NCBI RefSeq assembly: GCF_000013765.1 | Contig: NC_007954.1 | Span: 3,100,001 to 3,164,000, forward strand | Length of the DNA: 64,000 nt | Direction: 5' to 3' | Source of the DNA: Shewanella denitrificans OS217 | GTDB lineage: Bacteria; Pseudomonadota; Gammaproteobacteria; Enterobacterales; Shewanellaceae | The notes under the pieces: model-generated | What the model saw: only the letters and a program-made list of their open reading frames with translations | Databases searched by the model: none | What the model was told of the DNA's origin: nothing | Position numbers and translations under genes: made by a program | Shown here: piece after piece, positions 34,500-42,420 of the stretch | How positions within the stretch are numbered: the stretch's first letter is position 1 | Layout: the number at the start of each line of letters is the position of its first letter

Positions 34500-35600
34500 A
34501 TGATGAAGAAAACTACCCTCCAAATTATCGGACTTAGCGCAGCGCTTTTAAGCACCGGTGCCTTAGCAGATGGCATACGTGCAAGCCTAGCCATGGATAA
34601 GCAAAGTTATGCCAGCCAACAAGACGTTTATGTCACTCTGACCTTGACCAATGAAGAACCTAAAGCCGTTAAATTATTAAAATGGTATACCGCCGCCGAT
34701 GGCGTAGAAGAGGCCCTGTTCAAGGTAAGTGTCGATGGTCAAGAACAGCCCTATTTAGGTGCTCACTACAAGCGTCCTGCACCCACACTGAAAGACTATA
34801 TTAAACTTAAATCTGGCCAAAGCCTGTCATACAAGATTGAATTATCGTCTCTGTATGACATGTCACAAACGGGTAATTATGAGATTAGCTACGATGTCAG
34901 CAACCTTAAGTTAATGGGCCCAGGTACTAGCAAAAACAACAGCTTATCACCTATGAGCCAAAGCCTAAGTAACGAAAAAGTTAAAACAGACAAGGTCAAC
35001 TTCTATTTAGAAGGCCGAAAAATAGCCTCTCCTACCCATGAATTAACAGCCGATGGCATAGTCAGTACTATGGCCAGCGCTGCAGGCGGTTCGGTGTCAT
35101 TCACAGGCCGCTGCAGTAACTCAGAGCAGAGTTCTATTTTATCAGGCCTAAGCGCTGCAAGAAGCATGGCAGCTAATGCCAAATCATATATGCAATTTAG
35201 CAGCCCAACTACACGTTATAACACTTGGTTTGGTAGCTACAGCTCAAGCCGTTGGAACACTGTTGCTAATAACTTCAGCAACATAGACAGTGCGCTAAAC
35301 AATGAGCCACTGACCTTCGACTGTAAGTGCAGCAAGAGCTACTTTGCCTACGTATACCCGACTCAGCCTTACAAAGTTTATTTATGTAATGCCTTCTGGA
35401 GCGCGCCAACTTCAGGTACTGACTCTAAAGGCGGCACCATCATTCATGAGCTAAGCCACTTTAATATCGTTGCTGGAACTGATGATATCGTTTATGGCCA
35501 AAGCGGCGCTAAGTCTCTTGCCATCAGCAATCCAGCACAAGCGATTCAAAATGCTGACAGTCATGAATACTTCGCTGAGAACACGCCTAATCAGAACTAA
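34500..35600 (+). CDS. Secreted M35 (aspzincin) metalloprotease
   Basis: 366 residues; signal peptide ends near TGALA-DGI. An N-terminal beta-sandwich (about 25-140, LTLTNEEPKAVKLLKWYT..) precedes the protease domain (about 200-366). The zinc motif is H316-E317-L-S-H320, followed by GTDDIVYG (326-333), the GTxDxxYG signature whose Asp329 is the third ligand of aspzincins such as peptidyl-Lys metalloendopeptidase. Cysteines (GRCSNSE, DCKCSKS, LCNAF) suggest disulfides and secretion. Substrate is likely extracellular protein, perhaps cleaved before lysine as in the family. A smaller paralogue of its N-domain follows after a terminator. Confidence 0.88.
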   Translation: MMKKTTLQIIGLSAALLSTGALADGIRASLAMDKQSYASQQDVYVTLTLTNEEPKAVKLLKWYTAADGVEEALFKVSVDGQEQPYLGAHYKRPAPTLKDYIKLKSGQSLSYKIELSSLYDMSQTGNYEISYDVSNLKLMGPGTSKNNSLSPMSQSLSNEKVKTDKVNFYLEGRKIASPTHELTADGIVSTMASAAGGSVSFTGRCSNSEQSSILSGLSAARSMAANAKSYMQFSSPTTRYNTWFGSYSSSRWNTVANNFSNIDSALNNEPLTFDCKCSKSYFAYVYPTQPYKVYLCNAFWSAPTSGTDSKGGTIIHELSHFNIVAGTDDIVYGQSGAKSLAISNPAQAIQNADSHEYFAENTPNQN

Positions 35601-35652
35601 TTGATGAGTGTCATAAAACGGCGATGAGCTAGACTCAAGCTGTGACATAGAG

Positions 35653-35683
35653 AAAAAAGGCGACCTTGGTTCGCCTTTTTTAT
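35653..35683 (+). terminator. Terminator after the M35 protease gene
   Basis: AAAAAAGGCGA (35653-35663) pairs with TCGCCTTTTTT (35671-35681) around a 7-base loop and continues into ATTTT. A classic intrinsic terminator. Confidence 0.88.
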
Positions 35684-35756
35684 TTTCGATTGCTAGCGAG
35701 CTATTTTAAAACGAGTTAATGTGATTGCTAAGCATTTATTGCATGGAGGACTCATA

Positions 35757-36269
35757 ATGAAAATCATCATTCACGCCCTAACCGGATTACTTTCCTTATT
35801 GCTAATCTCTTCAAACGCCAATGGTCATGTAATTGATGATAAACACCTTGATGGAGCCTTAAACATGACGTCACCAATCAGCTGCAGCGTCACAACGACA
35901 GATGAGAAGCGAGTGATCTTGGTTAGCCTAACCAACCACAGCAGCCATACCTGGCAGTTCCTTAGCTGGCACACTCCCTTTGATGCTTGGTTCAGCCGCT
36001 TTATGAGTATCACTGTCTTGGGTGGAGAAAGGGACGGTGAAACAGTGCAATACCAAGGGGCGCTGGCCAAACGAGGGGAACCCAATCTCGAGGATTATGA
36101 AACGCTAGCTTCAGGGGTAAACTTAGCGGTGGAGTTGGACTTAGCCCAAGCCTATGAACTGCCTGCGGCTAACTATCTCATTACCATTAACCCGTTTGAA
36201 TTACACCCAGTGGGCAATGACAGCCAAAGCTTCACCTTAGTCTGTCCCACTCTCAAGTTAGCCTTGTAG
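35757..36269 (+). CDS. Secreted protein resembling the M35 protease N-domain alone
   Basis: Start set at 35757 (MKIIIHALTGLL) with TGGAGGA upstream; 170 residues. The signal peptide ends near SNANG. The mature part aligns by eye with the N-domain of the M35 protease encoded just upstream: VSLTNHSSHTWQFLSWHTPFDAW versus LTLTNEEPKAVKLLKWYTAADGV, YQGALAKRGEPNLEDYETLASG versus YLGAHYKRPAPTLKDYIKLKSG, and PAANYLITI versus TGNYEISY. There is no HExxH motif, so it is not a protease. It may bind or inhibit the neighbouring enzyme, or be a secreted chaperone; both are inference. A terminator separates the two, so it has its own transcript. Confidence 0.72.
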   Translation: MKIIIHALTGLLSLLLISSNANGHVIDDKHLDGALNMTSPISCSVTTTDEKRVILVSLTNHSSHTWQFLSWHTPFDAWFSRFMSITVLGGERDGETVQYQGALAKRGEPNLEDYETLASGVNLAVELDLAQAYELPAANYLITINPFELHPVGNDSQSFTLVCPTLKLAL

Positions 36270-36431
36270 CAATTAACTTTCATCATACTTCTCATTGGCT
36301 TTAAACGCCTTACTTCACAGGGCGCTTTACCGTATCTGTATTGTGTAAAGTCAGCAACATTTTTGAATCAAAGTGCTTTTTCTTCATCTACTGATGGCGG
36401 TCTATTTTGCTGTACTTGCTGCCACTGCTAG

Positions 36432-36848
36432 CTACACTGATGAGGCGAAATAAGCCATGATTTCAGCGGTTGTCATCTCTTTGGTTTCATTGGAAAAGCA
36501 GTAGTAACTAGGGCGCATATCGCTAAAGTATTGCATATCCATCTTAAGCCCCTCTAGGTTTGGAAACAGGCCCACAGGCATATTATATTCACCGGTGGCT
36601 TTGAATTTATAAAACAAATGCGTGCCGCACTCAGTGCAAAAGCCGCGAGATGCCCAAGCGGATGATTGATACATTTTTACCTTATCATCGCCTTCTATGG
36701 TCACTTTAGTGCCACATTTAACCGCGAAAAATGGCGCGCCGCCCCAGGTCCGGCATGATTGGCAGTGACACACGGTAAATTTAGGGTCGATATCTTCGGC
36801 AGTGATGTTTACAGCACCACAAAGGCAATTGGCTTCAGAAACAGACAT
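36432..36848 (-). CDS. GFA-family zinc protein (glutathione-dependent formaldehyde-activating type)
   Basis: Start set at 36848 (MSVSEANCLCGAV); 138 residues. The zinc-binding cysteine pattern of the family is complete: CLCGAV, CHCQSCRTWGGAPFF and CTECGTHLFYKF. Members coordinate two zincs in a beta-fold; the formaldehyde-glutathione activity is only shown for a few, so the substrate is unknown. An upstream in-frame extension has no family-like sequence. Confidence 0.82.
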   Translation of the reverse strand: MSVSEANCLCGAVNITAEDIDPKFTVCHCQSCRTWGGAPFFAVKCGTKVTIEGDDKVKMYQSSAWASRGFCTECGTHLFYKFKATGEYNMPVGLFPNLEGLKMDMQYFSDMRPSYYCFSNETKEMTTAEIMAYFASSV

Positions 36849-37001
36849 TTGATAACACCTTAATTGATAAACATAATACGACGTATTAGCACAAGCTCTA
36901 GCCAGCCCAACAGAAATACAATTAAAACAATGGCATAACAAAACCACATACTGCGTTCAAGTAAAGCTAACTGACTTAGTAACGAAAGAGAGGAAGGCGA
37001 C

Positions 37002-37559
37002 CTAGCCCAAATTACGATCTAGATATTCAAAGCGCAGATTGCCCTCACTCTTAGCTTCAAAAGTGGCAACAGCGTTAAAACCACAAGAGGTTAATACATT
37101 AACGGAGGCGATATTCTCTGCTGAGGTGTGAGCGATAATTTTACTTATGTTATCAAAGGATAACGCGTGAGCCACTAACATGTTAACCATTTCAGTGGCG
37201 TAGCCACGGCGCTGCCACTCTGGCAATACTGAATAGCCAATCTCGACAATCCCATCAGCATCTGGAGGGCCAAAATAACCACCGGCCCCGACTAATGCTC
37301 TGGCCCCTTGTGCCGCATCTATGTTGATGGCATACCAGCCGTACCAACCTTGCGCCGCATCGCCACCGGTTTCAAAACACGACAGGAAAAACGCCATCGC
37401 ATCCCGATCATACTCTCCCGATGGCCAATGTTCTGACACAAATGCGTTTAACTTTTCAGCCAGTAATTCAGGGGTTTCAAGCTCTATGCGAATATGTTCA
37501 GCCGATGAAGAAATCATCTCCACTCGCCCTGATTGATGACCCTGTAATAAATTCTGCAT
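37002..37559 (-). CDS. GNAT acetyltransferase (RimJ/RimL-like)
   Basis: 185 residues. The acetyl-CoA motif is seen as YSVLPEWQRRGYATEMVNMLVAHAL (about 108-132; R/Q-x-x-G-x-A type), followed by IIAHTSAENIASVNVLTSCGF, the RimJ/RimL ending in which the substrate-specific loop sits. The substrate is unknown. The start could be the first ATG (37559) or ATG 37517; the first has a GAAG upstream. Confidence 0.8.
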   Translation of the reverse strand: MQNLLQGHQSGRVEMISSSAEHIRIELETPELLAEKLNAFVSEHWPSGEYDRDAMAFFLSCFETGGDAAQGWYGWYAINIDAAQGARALVGAGGYFGPPDADGIVEIGYSVLPEWQRRGYATEMVNMLVAHALSFDNISKIIAHTSAENIASVNVLTSCGFNAVATFEAKSEGNLRFEYLDRNLG

Positions 37560-37664
37560 TTTACTTCAATGATCCTTTTGTGATGTATAAGTCCGTTTAG
37601 TGAGCGCGAGTATATCGTAAACATATTAACAATCAAGATGTTGACTATAAATCTCAGTGTTTAG

Positions 37665-38006
37665 CTATACCTTTGTATGCTCGATAATTCGATACTGACC
37701 AGCTGAAACGACAATTGGCTCAGGGAATCCTTTACCAAGAACCCGCTTACCATCGCTATTTTCACCTTGTTCGTTTTGAAAGCCTTTATTTACAACCAGT
37801 TCAAAATGAGCGTAGGATTCCCAGACGACTATGTTGACATATTTTATCGAGCCTTCAGCTTCTCGAATAAAGGATTTGTAAAAAGTTGAACTGACGAAAC
37901 CTTGTTGTTTTTTAAAATATTCAACATATTCTGCACGGATAGACTCGGCTTCAGCCTCCATGCCTGTTGGAACGACTATAGTATTGATTACACTGATCTG
38001 TTCCAT
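37665..38006 (-). CDS. Antibiotic biosynthesis monooxygenase (ABM) superfamily protein
   Basis: 113 residues with a GGAG ribosome site. The ferredoxin-like half-barrel pattern is readable: an opening strand VINTIVVPTGMEAEAESI, a helix, QQGFVSSTFYKS, then YVNIVVWESYAHFELVV. Such proteins are small dimeric monooxygenases or heme/quinone-interacting proteins; the substrate is unknown. It stands alone. Confidence 0.7.
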   Translation of the reverse strand: MEQISVINTIVVPTGMEAEAESIRAEYVEYFKKQQGFVSSTFYKSFIREAEGSIKYVNIVVWESYAHFELVVNKGFQNEQGENSDGKRVLGKGFPEPIVVSAGQYRIIEHTKV

Positions 38007-38184
38007 TGCTTTACTCCATCTTCCCTGCTAAAAAATCGCTAACATTTTGATCTCACATTCAATCACGCTTATAAAAGATCCCATAAAAAAGAGTTCAAAA
38101 TTAATTCGTTATTATAGCCCGGTAAGATCCTAACGACTGCAAATATCATCCATTGATATAGGAGGGATCCTGTTGAAATACTCG

Positions 38185-38583
38185 CTAGTTTTTAATCTGT
38201 GGTAGTAATTTTCCATCGATAGATATTAGTCCCTCTTTTATGACCACATCGCCAGTCCAGAGAGAAGCATAAAATTGGCCATCAAGATACACATCTTTGT
38301 GGTATCGGCCCACTATCTCTAGGGTGTGCAAATCTGTAGTTCTGCCGAAGGTCACTGTATGCCGTAGAGGGGATGGTGAAGTCTTACCCACTGTTGAGAT
38401 TGGCGCTAAGTCTTGGCTGAAGGGTTCGATAATTTTTACCGTCAATCCAGGGTGACTGACATTAAATTCAACCCAATCCCCCATTCGAGTCCCCGCATCG
38501 GCCCCCGTGAAGCCAGTCAAACCAGCACAACCCGATAAAACAACAAGCAGCGGTAAAAGAGCTGATTTATAAATATGACTCAT
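38185..38583 (-). CDS. Small hypothetical lipoprotein
   Basis: 132 residues with GGAG before the ATG. The lipobox is VLSGC with Cys19 (MSHIYKSALLPLLVVLSGCA). The mature part is beta-rich with KIIEPFSQDLAPISTVG and RYHKDVYLDGQFYASLW. No family was recognised; by the residues after Cys it should go to the outer membrane. Confidence 0.6.
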   Translation of the reverse strand: MSHIYKSALLPLLVVLSGCAGLTGFTGADAGTRMGDWVEFNVSHPGLTVKIIEPFSQDLAPISTVGKTSPSPLRHTVTFGRTTDLHTLEIVGRYHKDVYLDGQFYASLWTGDVVIKEGLISIDGKLLPQIKN

Positions 38584-38974
38584 AGTGAACTCCAGAAAAG
38601 TGAATATGAAAGCTCGCCTATGTAGCCAGCGAATCGACAGTTTGTCTAAATAAGCGCTTAGCCTAGAAGATAAGCCCCCTGCTCGTCAATTAAAATACCA
38701 TACAACTTGCTGATATTAATTGTAAAAAAACATTCCATACAAGATGGAGGGACATGGTAGCCCGTGAGTTCGGGAAGAATTAGTAGAAGAGGCTAGGCAA
38801 CTCAGTTAACGCTGGGGGGCCAGATTTCTCATTTCTCGCTAGCTTGCATAAATTATTATTGTCACTTACCTTCTTTAAGGTTCTTAGAGTGTGAGCTTTA
38901 ATCACGTCTAAATTGAACGGACATTTGAAAAAACAATATTTATTTGAGTAACTTACTAAAGGACGTTGATAAGT
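38584..38974. other. Intergenic region before the LasA-like gene
   Basis: 391 bases with no gene. A TAAGCGCTTA palindrome at 38651-38660 shares the core of the LacI-type operators but lacks their flanks. The 38700-38830 stretch has no readable frame. AAAGGACG precedes the lasA-like ATG. Confidence 0.5.
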
Positions 38975-40273
38975 ATGAATATTTCTAAAATACGTTGCAC
39001 TGCATTATGGATAGGCCGCACGTTAAGCATGTCAGTAGTCATGATACTACCTACAATGGCATCTGATGTGCCTGTTAATCAGTATCATATTGAACCCTCA
39101 GAAATTAATTTGATGGCTCAATCCAGCATATTGCTACCATTTAATAATCGGATGTTTTTATATGGCACGGATGCATCTCAGTTTGATTTAACTGACTTCA
39201 TTTATGTCAATGCCCCTGACTTAACTGATAAAAAAGAGACTATTTCCCATTGGGCCGGATATTACAGTATTAACCCCAAAGTTGTGCTGACGCTGATGGA
39301 AATGCAATCTCAATTAATTTCATTCCCTACAGCCGCAGCGCTCAATCGGCCTTTGGGAGCGCTATCGGGTAAGCAAGGTTTTGAAGAGCAGCTACAAGAT
39401 GTATTATCTCAACTTTCGCAACGTTTTTATGCCTATGAAGAGCTCCAATTAAAAGGTCAACGCCAGCAAAGTACTGAAGCGATTAATGCATCGAGTTTCG
39501 CTTTATTGGATCTGTTAAGCAGTAACCCGTTAGAGCAAAAAAATCAAGCTGCCATGGCAAGCGACGAGGTTTTGGGGTTAGATCAATTTTTAGAGCAGTT
39601 TAGATTGTTATTTGGCAACAGTGACAGCGAGCTTTTAATGAGTCCTGCACCTAAGAATGGAGTTGCCCTCGATTCGACCCAGTCGATGCAAAACGTGACA
39701 CCTATGGCAAATGTCACTATAAATAGTTTACCGCCGAGTAACATGCTGCAAATGCCTTGGCGTCAGGGATATTCATGGCAAGCTAATGGTGCTCATTCCC
39801 ATACTGGGTCTGGCTACCCGCTATCATCTATCGATGTATCCTACGATTGGCCGCAATGGGGTAGTTCGACTTATTCTGTCACTGCAGCTCATGGTGGAAC
39901 CGTTAATGTGTTGTCTCGCTGCCAAGTGCGGGTGACAAATACTAACGGTTGGGCGACCAACTATTATCATATGGACCAAATTACAGTGCGCAATGGCCAA
40001 TATGTAAATCCAAATACCGTGATGGGTATCTATGCCAATAATAGAAATACAGCCTTGTGTGAAGGGGGAAGCTCAACAGGGCCCCATTTGCATTTCTCTT
40101 TGTTAAAGGATGGACGTCATATGTCGTTGCAAGGCGTGAATTTCGGTCAATACAGAATAAACATTGGTAGTTATAACTATGACAATAACTGCAATCGTTT
40201 CAATCTGTTTGATTTAAATAATAATCGTACTCTGTGCGCTTGGACGCCACTGTATAATGCTGGCAGTATCTAA
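38975..40273 (+). CDS. lasA: LasA-like M23 endopeptidase (staphylolysin type)
   Basis: Start set at 38975 (MNISKIRC) with AAAGGACG upstream; 432 residues. A signal peptide (to about TMASD) and a long propeptide precede the mature domain, which begins near residue 252 at LPPSNMLQMPWRQGYSW and follows Pseudomonas LasA closely. Zinc ligands H274, D287 and H373 and the catalytic-site H371 are all present (GAHSHTG, SSIDVSYDW, GPHLHFSL). LasA cleaves pentaglycine bridges of staphylococcal walls and nicks elastin; the same is likely here but unproven. A strong terminator follows. Confidence 0.9.
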   Translation: MNISKIRCTALWIGRTLSMSVVMILPTMASDVPVNQYHIEPSEINLMAQSSILLPFNNRMFLYGTDASQFDLTDFIYVNAPDLTDKKETISHWAGYYSINPKVVLTLMEMQSQLISFPTAAALNRPLGALSGKQGFEEQLQDVLSQLSQRFYAYEELQLKGQRQQSTEAINASSFALLDLLSSNPLEQKNQAAMASDEVLGLDQFLEQFRLLFGNSDSELLMSPAPKNGVALDSTQSMQNVTPMANVTINSLPPSNMLQMPWRQGYSWQANGAHSHTGSGYPLSSIDVSYDWPQWGSSTYSVTAAHGGTVNVLSRCQVRVTNTNGWATNYYHMDQITVRNGQYVNPNTVMGIYANNRNTALCEGGSSTGPHLHFSLLKDGRHMSLQGVNFGQYRINIGSYNYDNNCNRFNLFDLNNNRTLCAWTPLYNAGSI

Positions 40274-40282
40274 TAGATAAGA

Positions 40283-40310
40283 ATAAACCCCTCCTTTGAG
40301 GGGTTTATAT
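40283..40310 (+). terminator. Terminator after the LasA-like gene
   Basis: ATAAACCCCTC (40283-40293) pairs with GAGGGGTTTAT (40298-40308) around a 4-base loop, ten bases after the stop. Confidence 0.85.
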
Positions 40311-40434
40311 TATGTTAGATCCCAGATTATGCTGTTTTTACGGTTTTCACTCAGGCCAAAAGCCTGCCGTGAGCAGACTATTGCCTTGGCTCACCGGAAG
40401 CGTCCACGGTAGTGTTCAAATTTCTTTTATGGCT

Positions 40435-40962
40435 CTATTCTTGCGGCGCACACAAGCCATAAACATAATCATCTTTATATTTGTTATTAATGATTGAGTT
40501 TTGTTTTAAACAACCTTCTCGTGAAAAGCCGGCTTTTTCTAGCACTTTGTATGAACCTATATTCTTTGTTGAACAGGTAGCAACGAGTTTATTTAAGTTA
40601 AGCGTCGTAAATGCGTAGTTCTTAAGGAGCTTTAATGCCTCTGAGGCCACTCCTTTTCCATGGGCTTCAATTCTAAGTAAGTAGCCTACTTCAGCTATCC
40701 TTGCTTTATCATTAGTGATTTTTAAACCTATGCTTCCCAACTTTTCACCTGTATTAATTTCGTCAATGGCTAAACACAGCCACTGGCCTACCTCGCCATC
40801 CCAAGGCTGGGTACGCTCTTCAAATCTTTTCTTAGTTTCTTCGATAGAAAATGGTTCGAATACATGCTCCATAATTTTTGGGCAAGTATTTAAAACTTTA
40901 AACAATTCCCAATCTGATTTATCTAAGAGACGCAGATTTATTGTGTTACTTGATATCTTCAC
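40435..40962 (-). CDS. GNAT acetyltransferase (RimJ/RimL-like)
   Basis: 175 residues from a GTG start with AAGGAAG upstream. The acetyl-CoA loop is in VGYLLRIEAHGKGVASEALKLLKNYAF (about 92-118), and NLNKLVATCSTKNIGSYKVLEKAGFSREGC is the RimJ/RimL signature. The substrate is unknown. It differs from the GNAT at 37.0 kb, so the two are not recent duplicates. Confidence 0.82.
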   Translation of the reverse strand: MKISSNTINLRLLDKSDWELFKVLNTCPKIMEHVFEPFSIEETKKRFEERTQPWDGEVGQWLCLAIDEINTGEKLGSIGLKITNDKARIAEVGYLLRIEAHGKGVASEALKLLKNYAFTTLNLNKLVATCSTKNIGSYKVLEKAGFSREGCLKQNSIINNKYKDDYVYGLCAPQE

Positions 40963-41318
40963 AAAACTTCCTTATTTTTATCAAACCTTTCGCACTAGGG
41001 GATCCCCAGATAATCCGTTAATAAAACCTGACTAGCCATTGTAAAACAATAACATAATTTACTTTTGGCATACGCTCAAGCAAGGTTTTGGGATTTCACT
41101 GCGAGAAGGCCAATACGCTAGGCGTTTAGGAAGCCGATTAGCTAAAGGGATGGATTTCATTAAGAAACAACAACTGTTTTCCCCACTGATTTGGGCTCTA
41201 CAAGGGCATGACCAATAATGAGTTGAACAGGATGTTCTAACATCGACAACTTTTTGGTTTAGTAGAGGGAGCAAATCATGCTCTTTATTGTGGCTGTCCT
41301 CATTTACTTTTATCCCTT
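40963..41318. other. Spacer with left copy of a direct repeat
   Basis: About 355 bases. The left copy of the ~100-bp direct repeat is at 41033-41133. The remainder up to the membrane-protein stop has no plausible gene; a minus-strand frame across it runs through the repeat and the overlapping gene and lacks any family-like sequence. Confidence 0.55.
41033..41133. repeat. ~100-bp direct repeat, left copy
   Basis: Nearly identical to 41835-41936. Shared segments include GCCATTGTAAAACAATAACA, ACTTTTGGCATACGCTCAAG, CAAGGTTTT, GATTTCACTGCG, AAGGCCAATACGCTAGGCG and a final GGAAG, with only a handful of base changes and one inserted base. The two copies bracket one gene in the same orientation. Confidence 0.85.
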
Positions 41319-41762
41319 TTATTGATCTTTCGTCAACCACCACAAGCAGAAAAGAAATACAAAAACATTCAACATGATCAACGAAAAGAGCTTGAGAGCC
41401 GAATACTGGGAAAAGAACCGATAACGCTGCAGCTTTGCAGGGATGGCGGCATAATCCACATTGCGATAGCAGATCAAATAAGCGAGATAGATCCCTGCCC
41501 CCCAAAAAAGTACCACAGCTCCTGTGACTGGCCCTTTAAAGGTTTCTACTAGCTGCAGCTTCTGTAAGGCCATAGCCCAATCCAGCAAGGGAATGTCTAA
41601 GTATTGCAGCACACATAAGAGTGCCATTAGCTGGAAGGGGATGATGACCATCCCCAAGAATATAATGCCCCCTGGGCGGAACGGCTGTCTATCTGATTTT
41701 CGGTCATTCTCAATGCACCAATAAAAGATATAAAGATAATAACAACGCATAAACTCGAGCAT
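41319..41762 (-). CDS. Hypothetical small membrane protein
   Basis: 147 residues with three hydrophobic segments: about 31-54 (GIIFLGMVIIPFQLMALLCV), 78-98 (GAVVLFWGAGIYLAYLICY) and 120-142 (ALKLFSLIMLNVFVFLFCLW). The start could be the first ATG (41762) or ATG 41750; neither has a strong ribosome site. No family was recognised. It is enclosed by the ~100-bp direct repeats, which suggests it arrived or was duplicated as a unit. Confidence 0.5.
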   Translation of the reverse strand: MLEFMRCYYLYIFYWCIENDRKSDRQPFRPGGIIFLGMVIIPFQLMALLCVLQYLDIPLLDWAMALQKLQLVETFKGPVTGAVVLFWGAGIYLAYLICYRNVDYAAIPAKLQRYRFFSQYSALKLFSLIMLNVFVFLFCLWWLTKDQ

Positions 41763-41834
41763 ATAATTCTCATTTGAGCACGGCGATCAATTTTGCCGCT
41801 GTGCGGTTTTCACGTTAAGTAGCAAAAATCAGGC

Positions 41835-41936
41835 CAGCCATTGTAAAACAATAACATAAAGCACTTTTGGCATACGCTCAAGCAAGGTTTTAGGATTTCA
41901 CTGCGTGAAGGCCAATACGCTAGGCGTTTAAGGAAG
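41835..41936. repeat. ~100-bp direct repeat, right copy
   Basis: Same orientation as 41033-41133, 802 bases away from it. It differs at a few positions (for example AAAGCACTTTTGG in place of AATTTACTTTTGG) and ends TTTAAGGAAG rather than TTTAGGAAG. Confidence 0.85.
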
Positions 41937-42048
41937 ACATTTTAATTATAATGACACCCATTGTTAAATTTTTTTGGATTTAGTCTTTAAGATTTTAAGC
42001 ACACAGCTAACACTGAAACTAACGAGTTGAGCTTAGGTGATTTGCGAG

Positions 42049-42366
42049 ACGACCGTCTACTCTTGTAAAAAAGTAGGACGTCGAAGCGAGCTACAGGGAA
42101 GTATTCACGCGTGTCGTAGAGTGAACACCTGAGTGAGACTGTATGACCATTTCAATCAACCAGTGAATAGTGCCAAAACTCTGTTTTCGTTCACTTACTC
42201 ATTAATCTAAATATTGATATTAACCATCGCAGCATTTGTGAGTCCTTTCACATCAGAAAGGATGTTCTACTTTAGTTGAAATCAAGAGCCATGGACGAAT
42301 CTGGGTTAAATCAAAACGCTGCGTGTCGTAGACTTTCTCGAGACAAATGCGCCATGGCAAGCCTGT
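42049..42366 (+). repeat. Dispersed intergenic element, copy B
   Basis: The longer of two collinear copies (see 12691-12906). It begins ACGACCGTCT, has GTGTCGTAGAGTGAACACCT, CATCGCAGCATTTGTGAGTCC, AGGATGTTCTAC, GCGTGTCGTAGACTTT and ends CCATGGCAAGCCTGTA. No open frame of note is inside. Confidence 0.6.
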
Positions 42367-42420
42367 ATAGCGAAATTAAACAAACTCCCTTTGATAATCT
42401 TCTGGTTTAAGCATTAAATC

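Larger units (their letters stand above)
41763..42420. other. Repeat-rich spacer before pfaE
   Basis: About 660 bases with no plausible gene. It holds the right copy of the direct repeat (41835-41936) and copy B of the dispersed element (42049-42366), which ends close to the pfaE stop. No intrinsic terminator for pfaE was recognised. Confidence 0.6.

Noticed and set aside
38651..38660. TAAGCGCTTA as another beta-glucan operator
   Set aside because: The core matches but the TGT/ACA flanks are absent, and no glycan gene is near.
41059..41505. A minus-strand 148-codon frame over the left direct repeat
   Set aside because: Overlaps the better membrane-protein frame and is partly repeat sequence; no plausible protein character.
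41033..41936. Direct repeats as integron attC sites around a gene cassette
   Set aside because: No clear RYYYAAC and GTTRRRY core pair is seen and no integrase is present, so the cassette idea is not supported.
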